Assembly (NCBI GenBank): GCA_022648295.1
Contig: JALCME010000021.1
Span: 1-64,000, forward strand
Origin: Bacteroides sp.
GTDB taxonomy: Bacteria > Bacteroidota > Bacteroidia > Bacteroidales > Bacteroidaceae
Direction: 5' to 3'
DNA length: 64,000 nt
Each line of letters begins with the position of its first letter. The first letter of the stretch is position 1. This document shows, in pieces, positions 1 through 7,830 of the stretch. The notes under the pieces were generated by a model. The model was given only the letters and a program-made list of their open reading frames with translations. It was not told where the DNA came from and did no database searches. The translations under genes were made by a program, and so were the position numbers.

Positions 1-1073
1 ACTACGCTTCCAAGGGGAACGCCGCCCGCAAGGCTTATCAGGAAGCGTTGGAGGAATGGGAGGTTCAGGCGGCACAGGCCCGCAAGAACCATCACAAGGC
101 CGACTTTTCCACCAAACCGGAAGAGCCCGCGCAAACTTGCCTGATGATTCCGGCCAACTCGTCCAAGGCACGGGTATATGCCCATCTTCGTGATAATGGC
201 GATTTGGGAGGGATTATCCATGCCTCCGAGATCAATACGCTGGTTAGTGCATTGGGGCAGGATTACGGGAAGCAGGACGATGTGTTTTGTGCAGCTTTCC
301 ATCACGAGGACCTTTCTTCTTCCTTCAAGGTGGACGGTGCTCCCATCATCATCCGTAATCCCAAACTAGCCATGTGTATGACAGGTACTCCCGATCAGTT
401 TGCCAACCTGATCCGTTCCCAGGAGAATGGGTTATATAGCCGTATGGCCCTGCTTACGGCCGAAACGCAAGTGGAATGGCGTTCCGCCCAGCCGGTGGAG
501 GGTGGACGGGAACTCCGCCGTTATTTTAAGGGACTGGGGAAGGAAGTGCTCGATATGCATAAGCAGTTGTTGGAATCACCTACGTTGGTGCTGTTTACCA
601 ATGAGCAATGGATGGAGCATACCGACTATTGTGCGGAATGGTTGAAGGGGGTGGCTATGGAAGGGGATGACTCCCCGAACGCCATCGTGATGCGTATCGG
701 TATTATTCTGGCCCGTCTGGCTTCAATCTTTACCGTACTTAGAAAATGTGAAGACAAGCTGTACGAATCAAAGAGCTATATCTGTACGGATGCAGATTTC
801 CGAGCGGCACGACTAATGGCGGAGGTCTTGATGGAACATAGCCTGTTGCTTTGCTCCTCCTTGCCGGAACTCGGCATAAAGTGCCGTCCATTGCGTGAAT
901 TTCACTCCTACAAGAAGGTCCTATTACAAATGAACCGTGAATTTACTTATAAGGAATTTGTTGCTGCAGCAGTCAAGCTCCATTGGTCCGCATCTACCGG
1001 ACAGCGTTTGTTGAGACGTGCAAAAGAGGAGCAAGTTGTTGTACGTGAGGGTAATATCTACCGAAAAGTGTAG
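1..1073 (+). CDS. DUF3987-type protein, C-terminal part (5' end outside window)
   Basis: The frame is open from base 3 to the stop at 1071-1073, so the gene begins left of the window and only about 356 C-terminal residues are present. The text resembles the C-terminal part of DUF3987 proteins, helicase/primase-like proteins common in Bacteroides. Visible segments include MCMTGTPDQFANLI, ENGLYSRMALLTAET and a helical C-terminus ending REGNIYRKV, which may be a winged-helix-like tail. A TTG at 48 opens the same frame but is not a likely start, because coding continues upstream of it. The neighbours (DUF4248, HU-like, smalltalk) form a gene set often seen together near polysaccharide loci. The molecular role is unknown; family assignment is by resemblance only. 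Confidence 0.7.
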   Translation, partial: YASKGNAARKAYQEALEEWEVQAAQARKNHHKADFSTKPEEPAQTCLMIPANSSKARVYAHLRDNGDLGGIIHASEINTLVSALGQDYGKQDDVFCAAFHHEDLSSSFKVDGAPIIIRNPKLAMCMTGTPDQFANLIRSQENGLYSRMALLTAETQVEWRSAQPVEGGRELRRYFKGLGKEVLDMHKQLLESPTLVLFTNEQWMEHTDYCAEWLKGVAMEGDDSPNAIVMRIGIILARLASIFTVLRKCEDKLYESKSYICTDADFRAARLMAEVLMEHSLLLCSSLPELGIKCRPLREFHSYKKVLLQMNREFTYKEFVAAAVKLHWSASTGQRLLRRAKEEQVVVREGNIYRKV

Positions 1074-1163
1074 AGAGTTGGTTGCGGCGGGGCGCTTAAT
1101 GACTGTTGACTGTTGAACGTTCACTTTTTACCTCTTATTGGGCTGTTTTCCGCAATTATAAGG

Positions 1164-1237
1164 TAAGAGCTTATGGGATTATATCAAGAGCTTATTGCAT
1201 TATGGCAAGAGCTTACACTTTTTAGGCAAGGGCTTAT
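1164..1237 (+). repeat. Four copies of an 11-nt motif at an exact 21-nt period
   Basis: The motif (C/T)AAG(A/G)GCTTA(T/C) starts at 1164, 1185, 1206 and 1227, so the spacing is 21 nt each time. The ten bases between copies are not conserved. The array begins 90 bases after the DUF3987 stop codon and reads in the sense direction of that gene. A second array of the same motif lies at 40937-41032. Function is unknown. Confidence 0.8.
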
Positions 1238-1347
1238 TTTCTCCTGCCAAAGAGAAATATATATAAATAAAATATATTTATATTATCGTTTTAAGATAAT
1301 TATATGAAAAATAATTATAAATTATGATTATATTGTCTCTAATTTGA

Positions 1348-1355
1348 TATTTTTG
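1348..1355 (+). promoter_or_regulatory. Orphan Bacteroides-type -7 box
   Basis: TATTTTTG matches the Bacteroides -7 consensus TAnnTTTG. No plus-strand coding gene follows before the hairpin at 1394-1432. No well-spaced -33 TTTG is visible, so support is weak. The rest of the 1074-1471 gap is AT-rich and holds the 21-nt array and the terminator. Confidence 0.25.
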
Positions 1356-1393
1356 CCCTTGGAATAGCTTTTGTTTGATTTTTAATTTACAAA

Positions 1394-1432
1394 TAAAAAA
1401 AGCCGGAAGCTGTTAAATTCTTCCGGCTTTTC
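1394..1432. terminator. Hairpin terminator, probably for the DUF4248 gene
   Basis: A 9-bp stem, AGCCGGAAG (1401-1409) with CTTCCGGCT (1420-1428), is flanked by A-rich and T-rich runs. On the minus strand it is followed by a strong T run, so it fits termination of the DUF4248 gene whose stop is at 1472. The plus-strand T run is weaker, so the element may act in both directions. Confidence 0.75.
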
Positions 1433-1471
1433 TATTTACTATATCCTGTAAATGAGTGCTTTGGAATAGTC

Positions 1472-1705
1472 TTAGGGTTCCCCGATAGCATTGACAATGA
1501 GTTGGACTTGTGCCGGGGTGAATTGTTTGGCGTGCGGGCATAATCCAGCGGCGGCGAGTGAATCTTTTAGTCCGGGTTTCAGGGTGATCCAGCGGTTGAG
1601 TTTGGCTACGGCTGTTTTGGGTTCAATGTTGGGGCAATAGAGCAGGGCCAGTTCGCTTTTGCCGTAAGCGTGGCATTGAAACAGTTCTTCTTTTTCTTCT
1701 TTCAT
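1472..1705 (-). CDS. DUF4248 domain-containing protein
   Basis: A 77-residue protein recognised as the DUF4248 family from its overall pattern: an acidic start, the segment YGKSELALLYCPNIEP, then AVAKLNRWI and a C-terminal FTPAQVQLIVNAIGEP. The family is small, cytoplasmic and uncharacterised, and looks like a helical, possibly DNA-binding, protein. The gene is transcribed away from the HU-like gene, with a 199-bp divergent intergenic region between them. It ends 40 bp before a good terminator. Two Cys residues are present but do not form an evident metal motif. Function is not established. Confidence 0.7.
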   Translation of the reverse strand: MKEEKEELFQCHAYGKSELALLYCPNIEPKTAVAKLNRWITLKPGLKDSLAAAGLCPHAKQFTPAQVQLIVNAIGEP

Positions 1706-1869
1706 AAAGCATTCTATCTTTTATTTTATACTGTAAATGTACTGAAAATTAGCGTGTTATGCAAGTACTGCGGCTCTTTTTACAGCCTGTTTGCGGGGGT
1801 TATTTCCCTTTAAACCGGGGTAAAGCGGAGGAGGGTGCGGATGAGGTGAATGGGGTGGAAGCGCTGCCG

Positions 1870-1877
1870 TATCTTTG
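1870..1877 (+). promoter_or_regulatory. -7 box for the HU-like gene
   Basis: TATCTTTG matches TAnnTTTG and lies 27 bases upstream of the ATG at 1905, giving a short leader of about 20 nt. No convincing -33 box is visible in the GC-rich upstream sequence. Confidence 0.5.
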
Positions 1878-1904
1878 AATCGTAATTTAAAAACCAATTA
1901 TATT

Positions 1905-2438
1905 ATGGCAGTATTTTTTAAGAAAGAGCAGTTTGCCGACCCCACCCGTAAGGATGCGGCCAAGCTGTATTACCCGCGTCTGGTGACGTTGGGGCAATCC
2001 GTGGGACTAGACACGGTGGCGTATAAAATGAAAAATGTGAGTTCACTCTCCCTGGGTGATATTCACAGTGTGTTAATCAACTTTGTGGAGGCGATGCGTG
2101 AATGCCTGTATGCCGGTCAGACGGTGAATATCCAGAATTTCGGTGTGTTTTCGCTGAGTTGCGAAGGTGAGGGAGCTACGGAAATTAAAGACTGTACGGC
2201 GGAGAAAATCAAGCAGGTACGCATCAATTTCCGTCCTTCCTCGTCGGTAAAGGTGAATCTGACCGAAACCCGTTCCGGAGGAAAAATCGAGTTTATTGAT
2301 TTGCAGGCCTACCTCGATGGTCAGAAAAGTGCAAGTGGTTCCGACGGCAGTGGTGATGATCCTTCCGGTGATGGAGGCGATTCTGGCTCGGGATCCGGTT
2401 CCGGTGATGGGGTTATCGATGATAACCCGTTGGGATAA
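1905..2438 (+). CDS. HU-like histone-family DNA-binding protein
   Basis: This 177-residue protein matches the Bacteroides HU-like (HU-HIG) family. The N-terminal 125 residues carry the HU fold, with a segment QTVNIQNFGVFSLSCEGEG in the position of the DNA-binding beta arm. The last 40 residues are a low-complexity Gly/Ser/Asp tail ending DDNPLG. The ATG at 1905 is preferred over an upstream in-frame TTG at 1875, because the TTG overlaps the -7 box and because family members begin MAVFFKK-like. The gene is followed after 34 bases by the smalltalk peptide, probably on the same transcript. Role: nucleoid-type DNA binding, but its actual target is unknown. The acidic tail is longer than the HU core needs. 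Confidence 0.85.
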   Translation: MAVFFKKEQFADPTRKDAAKLYYPRLVTLGQSVGLDTVAYKMKNVSSLSLGDIHSVLINFVEAMRECLYAGQTVNIQNFGVFSLSCEGEGATEIKDCTAEKIKQVRINFRPSSSVKVNLTETRSGGKIEFIDLQAYLDGQKSASGSDGSGDDPSGDGGDSGSGSGSGDGVIDDNPLG

Positions 2439-2472
2439 AATGGTTTAATCTAAAAAAGAAGAAAGGAGGATA

Positions 2473-2580
2473 ATGATGAAGAAGTCGACTTGGGACCTTA
2501 TATTGAAGGTGGTGATTGCCGTGGCTTCGGCCATATTGGGAGCCGTTGGCGCCAATGCGATGAATACCTTTGGTTTATAA
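2473..2580 (+). CDS. Smalltalk-type small peptide (35 aa)
   Basis: ATG at 2473, stop at 2578-2580, with a strong AAAGGAGGA ribosome site 3 to 11 bases upstream. The peptide begins MMKKSTWDLILK, continues with a hydrophobic helix (VVIAVASAILGAVGANAM) and ends NTFGL. This matches the smalltalk protein family of Bacteroidales: very short, one membrane-like helix, usually encoded just after an HU-like gene. In many genomes an N-acetylmuramoyl-L-alanine amidase follows; none is present here, where the next gene is convergent. Function unknown. Confidence 0.8.
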   Translation: MMKKSTWDLILKVVIAVASAILGAVGANAMNTFGL

Positions 2581-2631
2581 CTGATGGTTGTATAAACTTT
2601 TTAAGAAAAAAAGTTACTAATTAAAGCAAAT

Positions 2632-2697
2632 ACTTTCCGTATCGACTGGAATACCTTGTTTTGATGTATCCTACAATCGATTACGGAAAGTTCTCTT
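2632..2697. terminator. Long imperfect hairpin between convergent genes
   Basis: ACTTTCCGTATCGA (2632-2645) pairs with TCGATTACGGAAAGT (2677-2691) with one bulged base. Inside it GGAATAC pairs with GTATCC, again with a bulge. A T-rich run follows on the plus strand. It separates the smalltalk gene from the convergent exopolysaccharide operon. Confidence 0.55.
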
Positions 2698-2727
2698 TTA
2701 TGTAATATAAAAAGGAATTTAAAATAT

Positions 2728-5178
2728 TTACTTATTTATTTTTTGTTTTTCATTGTTCTGCTTATTATGTTTATTTCCATATCCATAACCATAGCCATAC
2801 TTCTTTCCGTATCCGTAATATTTTCCATATTTTCCGTATCCGTAGTAATAGCCATACTTCTTTTTATTCATATCCAGCCCATTGATGATGGTGCAGAGTG
2901 AGGGGAGCCGCTTCTGTTCGTACAAGTCGTTGATCAGTTGGTAGTCCGCCTTGTTGGTATAGTCCGCTCGGCATACGTAAATGCTGACGTCTGCAACCCG
3001 CCCGATGATCTGGGTGTCGGTTACCATACCGATAGGAGCGGTATCCAGTACGACATAATCAAATTTCTCACGCAGCAGGTTGATGGCATCTTCCAGAGCA
3101 TGCCCGGAGAGCAGTTCCGTAGGGTTGGGGGGAATCAGTCCTCCCGGGAGCAAATACAGGTTTTCCGTTACATCGGAAGGTTGTATCAGTGAAAACAGAT
3201 CGGTGGTGTGCGGGGTTGCCAGATACTGGGTGATTCCTTTCTCCTTATGGGAGATTTGGAAGACTTTATTCAGTCCCGGTTTACGAATATCCAGTCCGAT
3301 AATGACGACCTTTTTACCCAGCAGAGATAAGCTGACCGCCAGATTGGAAGAAATGAAAGACTTGCCTTCGCCACTGGTGGTGGAGGTAACCATAATAACT
3401 TTCCGGTCGGTATCACCTAGCATAAAGAGCAGGTTTGTACGAATGTTCCGGAAGGTTTCGGCCATGATGTCGTTGTCATTCTCACGAACTACAATGGCTC
3501 CTCCCTGTTCGCCCACAGAGGCGCTCAGCGGAACGTCACCGATAATAGGAACTTTGGTAAGTCTCTCCACATCCTGCCGTCCTTCAATGCGGAACTGCAA
3601 CAGATCTTTCAGATAAACAGAGCCTACGGGAATGCCGATGCCCATGACGAGGGCAATGAGGTAGATCAGTTTCTTTTTAGGTGAAACAGGGTCTTCGTCC
3701 GCTATGGCATTGTCTATGATGCGGGCATTGTTGGTAGTAGCCGCCAATGCCATGGCATTTTCCTCCCGTTTCTGCAGCAGCATGAGGTAAAGTCCCGATT
3801 TGATTTCCTGCTGACGCTGAATGCCCACCAGTTTCCGTTCCTGTCCGGGGGCATTACTGATACGTCCGGCATATTTTTCTTCCTGCCGGTCCATATCGGC
3901 TTTGGTAATGAGCAGCCCTTTTCGTACACTACTGATGGTGGTGGACAGGTTGGCCCGCATGTCACGGAGACTGCTGTTGAGACGGGTCACAACGGGGTTG
4001 CTTTCGGAAGAGGAACGTAACAGACGGTTGCGTTCCAATACCATGGTGTTATACTGGTTGATCAGTTCGGTCAGGGAATTATCTTCCAGTCCGACGTTGG
4101 TGGGTAGTACATCGTTGACGTGATTAGGGTTGGAAAGGTATGTTTCCAAATAGCCTACCAAGTTGAGTTGGGTGCCGTTTGCCACCCGCTTCTTTTCATA
4201 TTCAGCCTTTTCAGTGGTCATCAACTGGGCATCGGTAGTCAGATCCGTTACCCCGGCATCACGCTTAAAGCTCTCCAGTTCCTGTTCCGTGCTTCCCAGT
4301 TCCCGGTTGATGATGTCGATGCGTTCCCTGATGAATTCTTCAGTCTTTTGGGCTACTTCGTTTTTGTCATCGTTGGTGCTGCGATTGTACATTTCAACCA
4401 GCTTATTGATGAAGTCCTCCCCCCGTTGCTGATTGCTGCTCTTCAGTGAGATAGCCGCTACGGAAGTGGTTTTTGAAGTTGGTTCAATGGTCAGGTTCTT
4501 GGCATAGTTTTTGGCAATCTGGAGCGGGGCGTTAATCATGACCCTTATATCGCGTATAGGTTCTTCCTGTGACAAACCGATGCTGTCAGGCATAAACCCG
4601 AAGGTACCTGCTTCGGTGGGCAGAACAGCCGGGAGCTTGTCAAATGTCTTGTTGATTTCCTTATCGTTAATGGTGGTACTGACTTCCAGTTTTCCATCGG
4701 GATGTAGCTCCAATACCAATTCCACTCCCTCCTGTGGCAGTTTATCGGCATCTTGCGGTGAAAGATAAACATGGACCGGAGACGTTTTATACAGTTCCGC
4801 TTTTTTGAATGTTTCGTCGGAATAGGAGCGGATATAGAGGTTGAGCTCCGTCACTACATTTTTGATGAGTGATTTGCTCTGCATGATTTCGATTTCGTTG
4901 TCGATGTTCTGTGAGGCGGACATCAGTCCCAGATCTTCGAACATGGCCATACTGCCTATGTTGGCATCACCTCCCTTTTTTTCGTCGCGGATGATGACGG
5001 ATGCTGAAATGTTATACACCGGAGTGGCATAATGCAGATAGAGCCATGCCACTGCCACACAAACAACAAAGGAGATGACAAACCACTTCCAGTAAATGAA
5101 ATACTTGAAAAACAATTCACGATAGTTTACTTTCTCTTCTTTATCTTCCGGTGAATTGTCGTATGAATTTTCTTTCAT
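2728..5178 (-). CDS. wzc: Wzc-like polysaccharide co-polymerase / tyrosine autokinase
   Basis: An 816-residue inner-membrane protein that controls chain length and export of surface polysaccharide. TM1 is at about 31-50 and TM2 at about 503-522, with a large periplasmic Wzz/GNVR region between them containing coiled coils (about 285-440). The cytoplasmic BY-kinase domain follows: Walker A TSTTSGEGKS (598-607), Walker A' IGLDIRKPG (627-635), Walker B YVVLDTAP (708-715). Residues 775-798 form a tyrosine/glycine-rich cluster, the usual autophosphorylation tail, followed by a basic Asn/Lys tail. Length is typical of the fused Wzc form. It is the last gene of a three-gene operon, starting 6 bp after the Wza-like stop codon. 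Expression is probably set by the invertible promoter upstream. Confidence 0.93.
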   Translation of the reverse strand: MKENSYDNSPEDKEEKVNYRELFFKYFIYWKWFVISFVVCVAVAWLYLHYATPVYNISASVIIRDEKKGGDANIGSMAMFEDLGLMSASQNIDNEIEIMQSKSLIKNVVTELNLYIRSYSDETFKKAELYKTSPVHVYLSPQDADKLPQEGVELVLELHPDGKLEVSTTINDKEINKTFDKLPAVLPTEAGTFGFMPDSIGLSQEEPIRDIRVMINAPLQIAKNYAKNLTIEPTSKTTSVAAISLKSSNQQRGEDFINKLVEMYNRSTNDDKNEVAQKTEEFIRERIDIINRELGSTEQELESFKRDAGVTDLTTDAQLMTTEKAEYEKKRVANGTQLNLVGYLETYLSNPNHVNDVLPTNVGLEDNSLTELINQYNTMVLERNRLLRSSSESNPVVTRLNSSLRDMRANLSTTISSVRKGLLITKADMDRQEEKYAGRISNAPGQERKLVGIQRQQEIKSGLYLMLLQKREENAMALAATTNNARIIDNAIADEDPVSPKKKLIYLIALVMGIGIPVGSVYLKDLLQFRIEGRQDVERLTKVPIIGDVPLSASVGEQGGAIVVRENDNDIMAETFRNIRTNLLFMLGDTDRKVIMVTSTTSGEGKSFISSNLAVSLSLLGKKVVIIGLDIRKPGLNKVFQISHKEKGITQYLATPHTTDLFSLIQPSDVTENLYLLPGGLIPPNPTELLSGHALEDAINLLREKFDYVVLDTAPIGMVTDTQIIGRVADVSIYVCRADYTNKADYQLINDLYEQKRLPSLCTIINGLDMNKKKYGYYYGYGKYGKYYGYGKKYGYGYGYGNKHNKQNNEKQKINK

Positions 5179-5184
5179 GGCGTT

Positions 5185-5973
5185 TTATTTAGTCAGTGTA
5201 ATAATGATGTTGGCGATGGACAAGAGCGAGCCTACAAACGTGAACCAGATGGTGGTGCTGCTGCTGATGTCGGAGTTCTTCGCTTTGGTTTTGTTGGGAG
5301 TGATATAGAGAATGTCATTCTGCTGTAAATAATAGTAAGGGGAAAACAGGATGTCCTTATCATTGAGGTTTAGCGTCAGAATTTGCCGCTCCCCGTTACG
5401 ATCTTCCCGGATTAGTTTTACATTATCACGCATGCCGTAGATGCTGAGGTCGCCTGCCATGGCCAATGCTTCAAAGAGATTGACCTTTTCGTTGGAGATG
5501 GTGAAGGTTCCGGGACGGTTCACTTCACCAATGACGGAAATTTTATAGTTGACCATCCGTACGGTGACAATGGGCATTTCCTTGAATTGAGGTTTGAGCT
5601 TGTCCTTGATGAGCTGTTCCGCTTCTCCTTTGGTGAGTCCACCCAAGTGGATTGTTCCTAAAACGGGGAAGTCTACATTCCCTTCGTTGTCCACCAGATA
5701 CTGCTGTAAAGTTGGCTGCAGGGCTAAGTTACGATTGTTTGTGGTAAGCGGAGAAGCGACCGTAAGGTTGAAAGGTTCCGCCAATTCCGGTTCTTCGGGA
5801 CAACTTACCACAATGGTCAGAAGATCCTTGGGCATGATGCGTGCATCGTATAGCGGTGCAGCTTTCGCTTCTTTTAGGGTTTCGGAACCTTGTAGGTAAG
5901 GCACCTTTTTGTAAGATTGGCAACCGGTAAACAGCCATGTAACAAGTAGTGCCAACGTCAAAATTTTCTTCAT
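5185..5973 (-). CDS. wza: Wza-like polysaccharide export lipoprotein
   Basis: A 262-residue lipoprotein with signal peptide and lipobox ending LFTGC (Cys18). A polysaccharide export (PES) domain starts at about residue 45 (ARIMPKDLLTIVV). An SLBB-type domain follows at about 150-195 (ISVIGEVNRPGTFTI). The C-terminal hydrophobic segment at about 241-260 is common in Bacteroidetes Wza proteins. Its role is to form the outer-membrane channel through which the Wzc-associated polymer leaves the cell. It sits between the WcaJ-like gene (31 bp upstream) and Wzc (6 bp downstream) in one transcription unit. Family and role are secure; the polymer is not known. Confidence 0.9.
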   Translation of the reverse strand: MKKILTLALLVTWLFTGCQSYKKVPYLQGSETLKEAKAAPLYDARIMPKDLLTIVVSCPEEPELAEPFNLTVASPLTTNNRNLALQPTLQQYLVDNEGNVDFPVLGTIHLGGLTKGEAEQLIKDKLKPQFKEMPIVTVRMVNYKISVIGEVNRPGTFTISNEKVNLFEALAMAGDLSIYGMRDNVKLIREDRNGERQILTLNLNDKDILFSPYYYLQQNDILYITPNKTKAKNSDISSSTTIWFTFVGSLLSIANIIITLTK

Positions 5974-6004
5974 ATACTCGACTTTATTTTATATTGTTAT
6001 GATT

Positions 6005-7408
6005 TTAATATGCTTTCTTTTCTCCCTTGAATATGTTTCTTAAGGTTCGGTAAATGATGTAGATATCGAGCAGGAAAGTCCAGTGCTCCAGATACCAAAT
6101 GTCCAGCTTGACACGACCTTCCATTTCCCAGAGTTCGTGGGTTTCTCCGCGGAATCCGTTGACTTGTGCCCATCCTGTCACTCCAGGTTTCACCAGGTGA
6201 CGTACCATATATCGATCAATCAGTTTGGAGTATTCCATGGTATGTTTCAGCATGTGGGGGCGGGGGCCCACTACAGACATCTCTCCTTTCAGGACATTGA
6301 TAAACTGGGGAAGTTCATCCAGATTGCTTTTGCGGAGAAAGCATCCCAGCTTGGTTTTTCTGGGGTCATTCTTGGTGGCTTGCACTTTGTCACTGTCTCC
6401 ATTGACCCGCATGGAACGGAATTTATAACAGTAGAATTCCTTACCGTCTTCCCCGCTACGCTTTTGCCGGAAAAAAACCGGTCCCGGAGAGCTTAATTTT
6501 ATAGCAATACCTATAACGATATAGATAATGGGGAACAGCGTGCAGAGGAACAGGAGTGAGAAAACAAAGTCGAATGCCCGTTTAAGCAGCCTGTTTTCGG
6601 GTTGGGTTAGTGGTTCCTGACGGATACTTAAAATAGGTACGTTACCCAATAGCTCGAAATACATATTGCGTTTCAGGTAGTTGCGTACGTTAGGTACACT
6701 GTAAAAACGGATCATGTGATTCTCACAATAGTTGATAATGGGGAGGATGATTTGACTTTGAGCCGAAGGGAGGCTGCAATAGACATTTTCGGCTCCTACA
6801 TTTCGTAAAAAAGGGATGACTCCCGAAGGCTCCCCTAGATAAAAGTTCTTTTCCGGAAGAAAAGTGGATGGGGTTTCGGCAAAATAGCCAAGTACATGAA
6901 AACCGGCTGTGGGATCCTTTATCATTTCATGATATAATTCCTGCATATTTTCGTTGCCACCCACAAAAATCACACTCCGGGAGTTGCCACCTGAGCGGCG
7001 GTATAGTTTGACGACGTTTCTGGCCGCAAGCCGATAGGCAATTAGACAAATGACAAATGTACAGTAAAAAGTGACGAGAAAATAGGTGGAAAGGTTACCG
7101 TAGTGAATGAGACTGATAATGCTAATAAAGAAAAGTGCATGGCAGCATGTATGACGGATAGCTCGCGTTATGATTTGTTCGGGGCGGACAATGCGCTCAT
7201 ATAATATGATTCCCGAATGATAGTTACATAGAATATAAATAAGATTTAATAGGACCAGCACCTGCGGTAATGATCCGGAAAAATCCTTGCTGAGAGCTTG
7301 CCCGTTCAGGGTATGGTATATAGCGATGAAAATTATATTTAATAAGCATAGGTCTCCTATTATTATAATAGTCCTAATCACCTTGTTAAACTGAAGTACT
7401 TGTTTCAT
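6005..7408 (-). CDS. Undecaprenyl-phosphate sugar phosphotransferase (WcaJ/WbaP type)
   Basis: A 467-residue polyprenyl glycosylphosphotransferase that loads the first sugar phosphate, commonly glucose, onto undecaprenyl phosphate at the inner membrane. The N-terminal half has about four membrane segments followed by a nucleotide-binding-like domain ([16 protein letters not shown]). A further hydrophobic segment at about 290-310 precedes the catalytic domain: [20 protein letters not shown], the acidic pair in LDELPQ (363-368) and VGPRP (380-384). It is first in the wcaJ-wza-wzc operon, and its ATG lies about 80 bp from the left inverted repeat of the promoter switch. No glycosyltransferases, flippase or polymerase follow, so the rest of the pathway must be encoded elsewhere or supplied by other loci. 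Confidence 0.9.
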   Translation of the reverse strand: MKQVLQFNKVIRTIIIIGDLCLLNIIFIAIYHTLNGQALSKDFSGSLPQVLVLLNLIYILCNYHSGIILYERIVRPEQIITRAIRHTCCHALFFISIISLIHYGNLSTYFLVTFYCTFVICLIAYRLAARNVVKLYRRSGGNSRSVIFVGGNENMQELYHEMIKDPTAGFHVLGYFAETPSTFLPEKNFYLGEPSGVIPFLRNVGAENVYCSLPSAQSQIILPIINYCENHMIRFYSVPNVRNYLKRNMYFELLGNVPILSIRQEPLTQPENRLLKRAFDFVFSLLFLCTLFPIIYIVIGIAIKLSSPGPVFFRQKRSGEDGKEFYCYKFRSMRVNGDSDKVQATKNDPRKTKLGCFLRKSNLDELPQFINVLKGEMSVVGPRPHMLKHTMEYSKLIDRYMVRHLVKPGVTGWAQVNGFRGETHELWEMEGRVKLDIWYLEHWTFLLDIYIIYRTLRNIFKGEKKAY

Positions 7409-7486
7409 CTTAGAGTCTAAATGCTACTTTATATTATTTGCTTATTGAATGAAGCATAAAGCTTTTGTGCAATTATTGAAATTTGC

Positions 7487-7517
7487 ATATATTCTCTTAC
7501 TTCCAAAGTAAGAGAAT
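7487..7517. repeat. Left 31-bp inverted repeat of the promoter switch
   Basis: These 31 bases are the exact reverse complement of 7781-7811. The site is itself nearly palindromic: 15-nt arms at 7488-7502 and 7506-7520 around the 3-nt centre CCA. The arms contain TTCTCTTACTT and AAGTAAGAGAA. It lies about 80 bp upstream of the WcaJ-like start codon. Confidence 0.92.
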
Positions 7518-7780
7518 ATACACTAAACGACTCTATCGCTTAATTAATGGCGTTTTTTTAGCCCATAGGCAACGTTTATAGGCTCTATCAATATAAAAAA
7601 AGTGAAAGAAGGGGAGTATTACAAGTTTAATTTAAACGCAAAAGGAATTTGATTTTATGTAAATATTTAATTCAATGAAACACTTTGTTTTGTGCTTTCT
7701 AAAGAAGCAGGAGTCTAAAAACAATTTTGTTTATTGTTGTTATTATATGTTTTTTTTGTAATTTTGCTGCGATGAAAATC
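7518..7780. promoter_or_regulatory. Invertible promoter segment of the exopolysaccharide operon
   Basis: A 263-bp AT-rich, gene-free segment lies between two 31-bp inverted repeats, beside a tyrosine recombinase gene. The only good Bacteroides promoter seen inside (-7 at 7759-7766) reads rightward, away from the minus-strand operon, and no CAAAnnTA (minus-strand -7 box) was found. As given, the switch is therefore OFF. Inversion would place the -7 box at about 7532-7539 facing left, with roughly 115 nt of leader before the WcaJ-like gene. The arrangement is the known Bacteroides way of phase-varying surface polysaccharides; inversion itself is inferred. Confidence 0.85.
7737..7766 (+). promoter_or_regulatory. 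Promoter inside the invertible segment (currently rightward)
   Basis: TTG at 7737-7739, a 19-bp spacer, and the -7 box TAATTTTG at 7759-7766 fit the Bacteroides sigma factor consensus. In this orientation it would transcribe into the right repeat and then antisense through the recombinase gene. Confidence 0.7.
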
Positions 7781-7811
7781 ATTCTCTTACTTTGGAAGTA
7801 AGAGAATATAT
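7781..7811. repeat. Right 31-bp inverted repeat of the promoter switch
   Basis: Exact reverse complement of 7487-7517. Its centre is TGG where the left copy has CCA, so a few central bases alone set its direction. Only 19 bp separate it from the recombinase stop codon. Confidence 0.92.
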
Positions 7812-7830
7812 ACTATCACTGAAAATTCAC

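Noticed and set aside
1..1073. First gene as a truncated pseudogene
   Set aside because: The frame is open to the left edge, so the missing 5' part is due to the window boundary.
1164..1237. Regular short repeats as a CRISPR array
   Set aside because: The repeated part is 11 nt with 10-nt gaps, far too short for a repeat/spacer array, and no cas genes are present.
1875..1904. Upstream TTG start for the HU-like gene
   Set aside because: It overlaps the -7 promoter box, so it would not be in the transcript; ATG 1905 matches the family start.
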